A DNA stretch of 19,111 nt from Schaedlerella sp. (lineage in GTDB: Bacteria > Bacillota > Clostridia > Lachnospirales > Lachnospiraceae): contig JAHHTO010000031.1 of NCBI GenBank assembly GCA_020024595.1, positions 1 to 19,111 on the forward strand, given 5' to 3'. Numbering within the stretch: position 1 is the first letter of the stretch; the number at the start of each line of letters is the position of its first letter. This document shows, in pieces, positions 14,181-19,111 of the stretch. The notes beneath the pieces were generated by a model that did no database searches, was not told the DNA's origin, and saw nothing but the letters and a program-made list of their open reading frames with translations. The position numbers were made by a program, and so were the translations under genes.

Positions 14181-14720
14181 ATGTCTGCAGCAGATTCTAC
14201 AAAACAGGCAATCGTATCAGGTACAAAAGAACTGGTCAGCGCAAAATCATATGAAAAAGTTTCGGTTATAGAAATCTCGCGTATTTGTGGGATTAACCGA
14301 AATACATTTTATTATCATTTTGCAGACAAGTATGCTGTGATCGAATGGATCTTTCATAATGAAATTGAACCTGTCATAGAAAAATATATGGCAAAGGATT
14401 ACTGGGCGGACAGTGTCATTCGCCTTTGCAGACATATGAAATCGGAGAAAAAGTTCTATACCAATGCACTTACTGACAGGGGACGGTGTTCCTTGTATCA
14501 GATTCTTGTAGATTACTATAAGGATGCATTGATGCGATCTTTTCAAGAGGACTATGACAGGCTGGGAATCATTGGCGAAGCCCAGGAAATAGTGGCAAGG
14601 TTCTTCAGCCATGGAACCATTGATATGATATGTGACTGGGTTGCAGGCGGCATGAGAAAAGATGCAGACGTGTCAACTCAGGTTCTGGATCGTGCCATAA
14701 AAGCAAGCCTGTTCAAGTAA
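14181..14720 (+). CDS. TetR-family transcriptional regulator of the divergent redox operon
   Basis: A 179-residue DNA-binding regulator. The N-terminal helix-turn-helix covers about residues 27-50 (VIEISRICGINRNTFYYHF, the classic TetR recognition helix with FYYHF). The C-terminal ligand/dimer domain resembles the TetR_C_8 or DhaS-like type, with paired aromatic residues and a FFSHGTIDMI helix. I start at ATG 14181, with AAAAGGAG 7 bases upstream. A longer frame from 14112 would run through the -10 element and is rejected. It is transcribed away from the four-gene operon, with 90 bases between starts, so it most likely controls that operon in response to a small molecule, perhaps the operon's substrate. 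Repressor versus activator cannot be read from sequence. Confidence 0.9.
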   Translation: MSAADSTKQAIVSGTKELVSAKSYEKVSVIEISRICGINRNTFYYHFADKYAVIEWIFHNEIEPVIEKYMAKDYWADSVIRLCRHMKSEKKFYTNALTDRGRCSLYQILVDYYKDALMRSFQEDYDRLGIIGEAQEIVARFFSHGTIDMICDWVAGGMRKDADVSTQVLDRAIKASLFK

Positions 14721-14806
14721 TCTTGTGTTTTGCTCCGTTAATAATTATAGAATAATAAAAATAGGTAATTATGACTATCAACAAAATGTAAAAGTGTTCA
14801 AAATTT

Positions 14807-14836
14807 AGGCAATTTCTCCAAAATGCCTTATTTTCG
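14807..14836 (+). terminator. Weak terminator-like hairpin downstream of the TetR-type gene
   Basis: AGGCA (14807-14811) pairs with TGCCT (14824-14828), then after one mismatch TTT pairs with AAA around a CTCC loop. TATTTTCG follows. It lies about 87 bases after the stop codon and has a short T-run, so it would be an inefficient terminator. Confidence 0.35.
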
Positions 14837-14903
14837 ATAAAAGACATCGTCAAAATATACAAATAATATGGTTTGGACTAGAGAATTAGGGGAGAAATAG
14901 AAA

Positions 14904-14948
14904 ATGGGTTTGATGGGAGATGAATTAAAAAATATAAAAGTCCATTAG
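14904..14948 (+). CDS. Possible 14-codon small ORF upstream of the infC promoter
   Basis: An ATG at 14904 follows AGGGGAG (14888-14894) at good distance and encodes MGLMGDELKNIKVH before TAG. There is no sequence family to compare with and the length makes chance likely. It could also be the remnant of a decayed gene in this 527-base gap. Apart from this, a weak hairpin and the infC promoter and leader, I see nothing else in 14721-15246. Confidence 0.2.
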   Translation: MGLMGDELKNIKVH

Positions 14949-14980
14949 TTTAAAAAGTTTGGCAGATTTTAAAAATCATA

Positions 14981-15009
14981 TTGACACTATATAGAAACTA
15001 TGTTAAATT
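14981..15009 (+). promoter_or_regulatory. Promoter of the infC-rpmI-rplT operon
   Basis: A perfect -35 TTGACA (14981-14986) is followed after 16 to 17 bases by TTAAAT/TAAATT (15003-15009), with a TG just before it. The bases directly upstream (TTTTAAAAATCATA) look like an AT-rich UP element, as expected for a ribosomal protein promoter. The leader would be about 230 bases long. Confidence 0.7.
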
Positions 15010-15035
15010 AACTACTGTATGAAGCAAAAAGAAAG

Positions 15036-15161
15036 CAGAGTATCCACTCTCACCGTAGCATAATTGGATGACTTCGGTTGATATTGAAATCGCAGATAAC
15101 AATTGCTGGATGTAATTGTGCGAATAGATTATCGAGTGGATGCATATCACTCGTTTTTTTT
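15036..15161 (+). promoter_or_regulatory. infC leader with terminator and alternative pairing (L20-leader-like)
   Basis: The terminator is CGAGTG (15133-15138) with CACTCG (15148-15153) followed by eight T. Upstream, AGAGT-ATCC-ACTCT forms a small hairpin (15037-15050). The segment TCCACTC (15043-15049) is complementary over 7 bases to GAGTGGA (15134-15140) in the terminator stem, so long-range pairing would prevent termination. In Bacillus the same operon is controlled by L20 through a leader terminator (Rfam L20_leader). The position and logic match, though I cannot confirm membership of that family. Confidence 0.6.
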
Positions 15162-15246
15162 GCTTTAGCGAAGAAAAGGGAAAAGGTTCTTTTCCAAGTT
15201 GTTACATCAACCTAAAGGAAATTCATGATGACGGAGGTATACGACA

Positions 15247-15753
15247 ATTAGCGATTTAATGATTAACGAGCAGATTAGAGACAGAGAAGTACGTCTGATC
15301 AGCGAGAGTGGGGAACAGTTGGGAATTATGTCAGCACGGGATGCCTATAAGATGGCTCAGGAAGCGGAACTTGACTTGGTAAAAATTGCGCCGACAGCGA
15401 AACCGCCGGTTTGTAAGATTATTGATTATGGCAAGTATAAGTATGAACTGACAAGAAAAGAAAAAGAGGCAAAGAAAAAGCAGAAGACTGTTGAAATAAA
15501 AGAAGTACGTTTATCACCAAATATCGATACCAACGACTTGAACACAAAGATGAACAATGCAAAGAAGTTCATTGCAAAGGGAAATAAAGTCAAAGTCACA
15601 CTGCGTTTCCGTGGAAGAGAGATGGCACATGTTCAGCAAAGTAAGCATATCCTGGATGATTTTGCAAAACAGTTGGAGGATGTAGCGTCTGTAGAAAAAC
15701 CGGCGAAGCTAGAAGGTCGGAATATGAGTATGGCTTTAACTGTAAAACGTTAA
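15247..15753 (+). CDS. infC: Translation initiation factor IF-3 (ATT start)
   Basis: IF-3 binds the 30S subunit, checks start codon and initiator tRNA pairing and prevents premature 50S joining. The 168-residue product has the N-terminal domain (MINEQIRDREVRLISESGEQ), the Lys-rich linker helix near 75-85 and the C-terminal domain with the KVTLRFRGREMAH motif. I place the start at ATT 15247 because GGAGGT (15233-15238) lies 8 bases before it. The first ATG, four codons later at 15259, is 20 bases from that site. AUU starts are well known for infC and allow IF-3 to repress its own translation, since IF-3 discriminates against non-standard starts. First gene of the infC-rpmI-rplT operon. Confidence 0.93.
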   Translation: MSDLMINEQIRDREVRLISESGEQLGIMSARDAYKMAQEAELDLVKIAPTAKPPVCKIIDYGKYKYELTRKEKEAKKKQKTVEIKEVRLSPNIDTNDLNTKMNNAKKFIAKGNKVKVTLRFRGREMAHVQQSKHILDDFAKQLEDVASVEKPAKLEGRNMSMALTVKR

Positions 15754-15759
15754 AAATAT

Positions 15760-15778
15760 TTGCGGATGAGATCCGCAA
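15760..15778 (+). promoter_or_regulatory. Intercistronic hairpin between infC and rpmI
   Basis: TTGCGGAT (15760-15767) and ATCCGCAA (15771-15778) form a perfect 8-bp stem with a GAG loop, 6 bases after the infC stop and 32 bases before rpmI. No T-run follows, so it is not a terminator. It may stabilise or process the mRNA, or tune translation of rpmI-rplT. Confidence 0.55.
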
Positions 15779-15810
15779 GGCACACAAGCAGATTAAAGGA
15801 GGAAATTATT

Positions 15811-16008
15811 ATGCCAAAAATCAAAACAAATAGAGCGGCAGCAAAACGCTTCAAAGTAACAGGTACAGGAAAGCTGAAAAGAAATAAAGCTTATAAGAGC
15901 CACATCTTAACAAAGAAGACTACAAAGAGAAAAAGAAATCTCAGAAAGTCTACAATTGCAGATGCAACAAATGTAAGGAACATGAAAAAGGTATTACCAT
16001 ATCTGTAA
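15811..16008 (+). CDS. rpmI: 50S ribosomal protein L35
   Basis: A 65-residue, very basic protein starting MPKIKTNRAAAKRFKVTGTG and ending MKKVLPYL, the full usual length and sequence pattern of bacterial L35. It sits in the large ribosomal subunit. A perfect AAAGGAGG site precedes the ATG. It is between infC and rplT, the conserved operon order in Firmicutes and most bacteria. Confidence 0.97.
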   Translation: MPKIKTNRAAAKRFKVTGTGKLKRNKAYKSHILTKKTTKRKRNLRKSTIADATNVRNMKKVLPYL

Positions 16009-16037
16009 GAATCGGTTAAGAGAAGGAGGAACTTGAA

Positions 16038-16394
16038 ATGGCAAGAATTAAAGGCGGAATGAACGCAAGAAAAAGACACAATAGAACACTGAAATTGGCA
16101 AAAGGATACAGAGGAGCACGCTCTAAACAGTATAGAGTAGCGAAACAGTCTGTAATGCGTGCTTTGACATCTGCATATGCAGGAAGAAAACAGCGCAAAC
16201 GTCAGATGAGACAACTCTGGATCGCACGTATCAATGCAGCTGCAAGAATGAACGGGATGTCCTATAGCACATTTATGCATGGACTGAAGCTGGCAGGAGT
16301 TGATATGAACAGAAAGATGCTCGCAGAACTTGCAGTAAGCGATAAAGAGGGATTTGCAACATTGGTAGAAGTTGCAAAAGCTAAACTTGCATAA
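16038..16394 (+). CDS. rplT: 50S ribosomal protein L20
   Basis: A 118-residue basic protein starting MARIKGGMNARKRHNR, matching L20 in length and pattern, including the central SAYAGRKQRKRQMRQLWI helix region and the MSYSTFMHGLK segment of the globular C-terminal domain. L20 binds 23S rRNA early in 50S assembly and in Firmicutes also represses its own operon by binding the infC leader. AGAAGGAGG precedes the ATG by about 8 bases. The gene ends before a very strong terminator. Confidence 0.97.
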   Translation: MARIKGGMNARKRHNRTLKLAKGYRGARSKQYRVAKQSVMRALTSAYAGRKQRKRQMRQLWIARINAAARMNGMSYSTFMHGLKLAGVDMNRKMLAELAVSDKEGFATLVEVAKAKLA

Positions 16395-16406
16395 GGAACA
16401 GTAAAT

Positions 16407-16463
16407 AATAAAGAAGCGGCATATTTATGAGAAATTTCATCATAAATATGCCGCTTCTTTATT
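16407..16463. terminator. Strong bidirectional terminator between rplT and the YjfB-like gene
   Basis: Bases 16407-16430 pair perfectly with 16440-16463, a 24-bp stem with a 9-base loop, GC-rich in the middle (GAAGCGGC) and A/T-rich at the base. The T-rich side (CTTCTTTATTT) serves the plus-strand ribosomal operon. The mirrored side serves the minus-strand gene ending at 16480. Confidence 0.92.
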
Positions 16464-16479
16464 TGCTCTTCCATAGTTT

Positions 16480-16665
16480 TTAAGCGTATGTGTCAATGAT
16501 ATGTTCACCTGACATCATCTGTTCTACGGGTTCGAGCATTTCTGTAAGTACTTGTGCATTCACCTCAGCGGATTCCATGGCTTTTTTTGCCACAGAAGTG
16601 CTGACATCCAATTGCAATCTGGTACTTGCTAAATTCATGCTGATCGCTGCAATATCCATAAGCAT
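16480..16665 (-). CDS. YjfB-family small protein (putative motility protein)
   Basis: A 61-residue protein. MDIAAISMNLASTRLQLDVSTSVAKKAME and the following 'A-x-x-[LM]-x-[EK]-M[LM]' helix match the YjfB family of small putative motility proteins, which are two-helix proteins of about 60 residues with no proven biochemical role. AAAGGA lies 4 bases before ATG 16665 and 10 bases before the second ATG at codon 3, so either start is possible. A TTTACA-17-TAAATA promoter can be drawn upstream on the minus strand. It is divergent from a FliD-like gene, which supports a shared link to flagella-type or surface proteins. Confidence 0.8.
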   Translation of the reverse strand: MLMDIAAISMNLASTRLQLDVSTSVAKKAMESAEVNAQVLTEMLEPVEQMMSGEHIIDTYA

Positions 16666-16732
16666 CTAATCCTTTCTTCGTTATTTACTATGTGTTAATC
16701 ATACTGTAAATAATTCTTTACATAAAATATCG

Positions 16733-16752
16733 TATGTTTTTTAAAAAACATA
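16733..16752. repeat. 20-bp perfect palindrome between the YjfB-like and FliD-like genes
   Basis: TATG, six T, six A and CATA form an uninterrupted inverted repeat. It lies midway between the divergent promoters, and its AT tract would be strongly bent or open easily. It could be an operator for both genes or a simple AT-rich element. Confidence 0.4.
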
Positions 16753-16831
16753 AGTTTTTTGCATTAGAATCATTGAATTCTTTTTATCCCTTTATATTTT
16801 ACGTCTCTAGCCGATATATTAAATATAAAAG

Positions 16832-16894
16832 ATCCTCTTGTTTGTAAAGAATATTATTATTCCTGTCGAAATGGTCGAAAGACTATAAGAGGAT
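16832..16894 (+). promoter_or_regulatory. Leader of the FliD-like gene: hairpin enclosing Spo0A-box-like sites
   Basis: ATCCTCTT (16832-16839) pairs with AAGAGGAT (16887-16894). Inside lie TGTCGAA (16864-16870), an exact match to the 7-base Spo0A box, and GGTCGAA (16873-16879), one base off, in the same orientation 9 bases apart. The GCCGATAT at 16810-16817 resembles a sigma-28 (motility) -10, but no matching TAAA -35 is in place. Confidence 0.35.
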
Positions 16895-16927
16895 ATAGAA
16901 ATATTACTCGGGAAAGGAGGAAATAAT

Positions 16928-18217
16928 ATGGCAATTAATGGAATTCATTCTTACGGTACGGGATATTATGATTATCAATCCTCAATTAATAATATCCGTC
17001 TGACCCAGGCACTGGCAAAGAATCCGAGATTTGCACAGTCTGCGATATCACCGGTTTCTCCGGTAAGTGGTTCTCTGAAAGACAGTATTCATTTTATGAA
17101 GAAATACAATTCTGCTATGTCTGATTTGATGAGTACGGCAAATACATTACGGAGCGTGAATCGCGCTGGAGCAATGAAAGATCTGCAAGTGACCAGTTCC
17201 AACGAAAATGTAGCAACTGCAAAAGAAAAATTTAATTTGAAAGACGTCAAAGAAATGACACTTAATGTCAGCCAGCTCGCAAAGGCGCAGGTAAATACAA
17301 GTACAGGCGTAAATGCTTCAGATGTTGCTGTTAGTGATATGAACTTCACAGTAGGAAATGCAGCAAATTCTGTAGATGTAAATATCAGTGCAGTCAGAGA
17401 AGATGGCTCAACAAAGACGAATTTCCAGATGTTACAGGAAGCAGCAAGTCAGATCAATGAGAATTCAGCAGACGTTCGGGCAACTGTTGTACAAAAGGAT
17501 GGTGTTGCATCGCTGGAATTAAAGGGAACACGTACTGGAGTTTCCAATGGCTTTCAAGTGAATGGCAATCTTGGAGCAGCAGGAGGGCTGGATAAAGTGC
17601 AGACAGAGGCGGCAAATGCTGTTTACTCTGTAACAATGAATGGACGTACTTCCAAGTATGAATCTCATAGTAATGAGGTGTCTGTTGATTTTGCTCGAAT
17701 CGGTGTAACGCTGAAAGGTGTGGGAGAATCTACCATACGTGCAGACGTAGATGCAGACAAGGTGTCTTCTGCAGTCAGTGACTTGGTGGATGCTTATAAT
17801 GCATCGCTGAAATTATTGAATGATAATTATGACAGAGGTGCCGGTGTAGATAAACAGCTCCGCAACCTTGCTGCTGGACTTGGCCCAGAGAAATCGTTGG
17901 AAAAGCTAGGAATTACAGTGAATAAGGATGCTACTTTGAAATTTGATGAAAAAGTTCTGAAAAAGAGCTTGAAGGAAGAACCTTCTTTGACAAAGGATTT
18001 AATTTCAGGCGCAAGCGGAATTGCCAATAAAGCGTTCGGTAAGGCAACAGCTGGTATGAATGTAAATTCTAGTACATTGATTGATCATGATATTGAATCG
18101 GCGCAGGCAGAAGCAATGAGTAGTCCATATCATGCATTTAATCTGTACTCCAGAGGAGGCGCTTATGCTATGAATAATTATTATGCAGTTGGCATGATGA
18201 TCAATTATCTGGTATAG
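16928..18217 (+). CDS. Orphan FliD-like (flagellar cap/hook-associated protein 2-like) protein
   Basis: A 429-residue protein. The segment from about 85 to 125 (LQVTSSNENVATAKEKFNL then MTLNVSQLAKAQ) follows the FliD N-terminal domain pattern. The segment from about 235 to 315 (AVYSVTMNG, then GVTLKGVGESTI, then VSDLVDAYNASLKLL) follows the FliD C-terminal domain. FliD caps the growing flagellar filament. It departs from true FliD in that the N-terminus (MAINGIHSYGTGYYDY) lacks the normal 'I-D-T-x-x-[IL]-[VI]-x-x-[LM]' start, and the C-terminus ends in an aromatic AMNNYYAVGMMINYLV tail rather than a polar coiled coil. No filament, hook or chaperone gene is nearby. AAAGGAGG precedes the ATG. 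A terminator follows. The role is open: a minor motility factor or a surface protein derived from FliD. Confidence 0.75.
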   Translation: MAINGIHSYGTGYYDYQSSINNIRLTQALAKNPRFAQSAISPVSPVSGSLKDSIHFMKKYNSAMSDLMSTANTLRSVNRAGAMKDLQVTSSNENVATAKEKFNLKDVKEMTLNVSQLAKAQVNTSTGVNASDVAVSDMNFTVGNAANSVDVNISAVREDGSTKTNFQMLQEAASQINENSADVRATVVQKDGVASLELKGTRTGVSNGFQVNGNLGAAGGLDKVQTEAANAVYSVTMNGRTSKYESHSNEVSVDFARIGVTLKGVGESTIRADVDADKVSSAVSDLVDAYNASLKLLNDNYDRGAGVDKQLRNLAAGLGPEKSLEKLGITVNKDATLKFDEKVLKKSLKEEPSLTKDLISGASGIANKAFGKATAGMNVNSSTLIDHDIESAQAEAMSSPYHAFNLYSRGGAYAMNNYYAVGMMINYLV

Positions 18218-18249
18218 GTATCTTTTGTATTAGACAGAATATGAATGTA

Positions 18250-18293
18250 TGCCGCATCCCATGATGGAGAATCGTGGGTGCGGCAGTATTTTT
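18250..18293 (+). terminator. Terminator of the FliD-like gene
   Basis: TGCCGCA (18250-18256) pairs with TGCGGCA (18279-18285), continued by CCCA/TGGG with a bulged T and by GAT/ATC, and followed by GTATTTTTG. It begins 32 bases after the stop codon. Confidence 0.85.
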
Positions 18294-18319
18294 GTATTAT
18301 GCTTAAAGTTGAAAAAGCT

Positions 18320-18347
18320 GGTAGATTTTAAAATTTTAAAATCTACC
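18320..18347. repeat. 28-bp perfect palindrome upstream of the tRNA-Leu promoter
   Basis: GGTAGATTTTAAAA (18320-18333) is followed at once by its exact reverse complement (18334-18347). No T-run follows on the plus strand, so it is not an obvious terminator. It ends 20 bases before the tRNA -35 and could be a protein binding site, an UP-like AT element or a cruciform-forming sequence. Confidence 0.6.
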
Positions 18348-18367
18348 GAAAAAAGTTAAAAAAAGTC

Positions 18368-18396
18368 TTGACTTTTAAAAAGAGAAATAGTATTAT
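18368..18396 (+). promoter_or_regulatory. Promoter of the tRNA-Leu gene
   Basis: -35 TTGACT (18368-18373) and -10 TATTAT (18391-18396) are separated by 17 bases, about 35 bases before the tRNA, with AT-rich sequence upstream. Confidence 0.75.
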
Positions 18397-18431
18397 ACCA
18401 ATTGTGGCGTGTGAAAATACATAACACATTT

Positions 18432-18516
18432 GCGGAAGTGTCGGAACTGGCAGACGAGCAAGACTAAGGATCTTGTGATCAATGCGATCGTGTGGGTTCA
18501 AGTCCCATCTTCCGCA
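18432..18516 (+). tRNA. tRNA-Leu (anticodon AAG)
   Basis: 85 bases fold as a class II tRNA. The acceptor stem is GCGGAAG (18432-18438) with CTTCCGC (18509-18515) and discriminator A. The D-loop is GG-containing. The anticodon stem is CAAGA/TCTTG with loop CTAAGGA, giving anticodon AAG at 18466-18468 (reads CUU, with A34 presumably deaminated to inosine). A long variable arm and the TPsiC loop GGTTCAAGTCC follow. The 3' CCA is not encoded (GTA follows). It is a single tRNA gene with its own promoter and terminator. Confidence 0.95.
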
Positions 18517-18518
18517 GT

Positions 18519-18563
18519 AAACAGTGCTTTTGAGGTATGACCTTAAGAAGCACTGTTTTTTTG
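18519..18563 (+). terminator. Terminator of the tRNA-Leu gene
   Basis: AAACAGTGCTT (18519-18529) pairs with AAGCACTGTTT (18548-18558), with an inner AGGT/ACCT stem, and ends in a run of seven T. It begins 3 bases after the mature tRNA end. Confidence 0.93.
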
Positions 18564-18656
18564 TTTTGAGAGGAGTAACGTGAATAAATAAAGTCCTTTC
18601 ACAGGACGTGGATTTCAACATATTATATAGAGAAATGATTAAAAAAGGAACTTAAT

Positions 18657-19111
18657 ATGATAACAAATTCAACATGTAGCTACCAAGTTGACTATTCGGC
18701 CTTTCCTGGTAATCCGATCTTACCGTTTATTTTCTCTTTAAACATGAATGATTCCATTCTTTATCCTTCAGAGGGGGAATATCAGAAATTCTGTTATGAT
18801 ATTATTGGAGTAGGAGAAAATACTACAGAATATGCAGATTTAAGTCATTTTTTATTAGGTATCTGCGATACTATTACACAAAACGATATTATCGATATTA
18901 CAGTTTTGATCAATGGGGAGACTCAAACAGTTGATTGGGGAGAGAATGTAGAAATTAAAACTGTTGAGAATCCTGATAATCCTACAGGATGCATTGGACT
19001 AAAATTTGATTTTCCACTTGACAAGGTGGAAGGAGTGATGAAAGTCTGTATTTCGCTTCGTACACCTTATCGTATCGGCCCTGCGAACGTCTGCTTGTTT
19101 GGAGGAGGAAG
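18657..19111 (+). CDS. Unrecognised protein, N-terminal part, cut by the window end
   Basis: An open frame of 151 codons runs from ATG 18657 to the end of the window without a stop. An AAAAAAGGA site lies 7 bases before the start. The product begins MITNSTCSYQVDYSAFPGNP, has no signal peptide or membrane segment, and is acidic with scattered cysteines. The visible part alternates polar and hydrophobic residues as in a beta-rich fold (ITVLINGETQTVDW, LKFDFPL, VMKVCISLRT), and the last residues seen are NVCLFGGG. I do not recognise the family. Codon use and the strong ribosome site support a real gene. A surface or spore-coat type protein is conceivable but unsupported. Confidence 0.75.
   Translation, partial: MITNSTCSYQVDYSAFPGNPILPFIFSLNMNDSILYPSEGEYQKFCYDIIGVGENTTEYADLSHFLLGICDTITQNDIIDITVLINGETQTVDWGENVEIKTVENPDNPTGCIGLKFDFPLDKVEGVMKVCISLRTPYRIGPANVCLFGGG

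Noticed and set aside
16810..16817. Sigma-28 (motility) promoter for the FliD-like gene
   Set aside because: GCCGATAT resembles the -10, but no TAAA -35 is found at 14 to 16 bases upstream, so I do not list it as a promoter.
18320..18347. 28-bp palindrome as a transcription terminator
   Set aside because: No T-run follows on the plus strand, and the FliD-like gene already has a good terminator at 18250-18293.
18343..18621. Minus-strand 92-codon frame covering the tRNA-Leu gene
   Set aside because: It contains the RWDLNPHD / LSLARLPVPTLPQ peptide, which is the typical false translation of the antisense strand of a tRNA-Leu gene. The frame lies over the tRNA and its terminator.
1..19111. CRISPR arrays, insertion sequences or prophage genes
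   Set aside because: No regularly spaced repeats, transposase or phage-type proteins are visible. The polymerase-YolD-dut operon could be carried by mobile elements elsewhere, but nothing here shows element borders.

Overview
The window looks like a chromosomal segment of a spore-forming, gut-type Clostridia, most probably Lachnospiraceae. It is AT-rich with strong AGGAGG-type ribosome binding sites. It carries a SpoVAF/GerA-family spore gene, Firmicutes-type LexA half-sites, a YolD-like partner of a Y-family polymerase, an AUU-initiated infC in the infC-rpmI-rplT order, and a YjfB-type small protein. Family placement is inference from gene content; I could not run a search.

Layout. 1-122: 3' end of a HlyC/CorC-type membrane protein gene. 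145-2538: an SOS-type operon (UmuC-like polymerase, YolD-like protein, dUTPase) behind a promoter with two LexA-like palindromes. 2614-3981: SpoVAF-like spore protein. 4028-5538: a MATE exporter behind a leader that can fold as an attenuator. 5575-6438: a DegV/FakB-type fatty-acid-binding protein. A long bidirectional terminator (6459-6520) separates these plus-strand genes from two minus-strand neurotransmitter:sodium symporter (NSS) family genes (9269 to 6542).

9489-14720 holds the most interesting unit. It is a compact four-gene minus-strand operon with a divergent TetR-type regulator. In transcription order the genes are a polytopic membrane protein, an FAD-dependent phytoene-desaturase/retinol-saturase-like oxidoreductase, an FNR-type NAD(P)H reductase with a C-terminal plant-type [2Fe-2S] domain, and a second polytopic membrane protein. 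The two membrane proteins share motifs (NILEA-x-[FY]-x-D and Y-x-IWN-x5-N-x2-S), so they look like diverged paralogues. I infer an electron-transfer chain, NAD(P)H to FAD to [2Fe-2S] to the FAD oxidoreductase, acting on an unknown hydrophobic substrate at the membrane and controlled by the TetR protein.

14981-16463: the translation operon infC-rpmI-rplT with promoter, a regulatory leader ending in a terminator hairpin, an unusual ATT start for IF3, and a 24-bp stem terminator. 16480-18293: a divergent pair encoding a YjfB-like small protein (minus) and an orphan FliD-like protein (plus). No other flagellar gene is in view, and Spo0A-box-like sites lie in the FliD-like leader. 18368-18558: a tRNA-Leu gene with promoter and terminator. 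18657 to the end: the start of an unrecognised protein gene.
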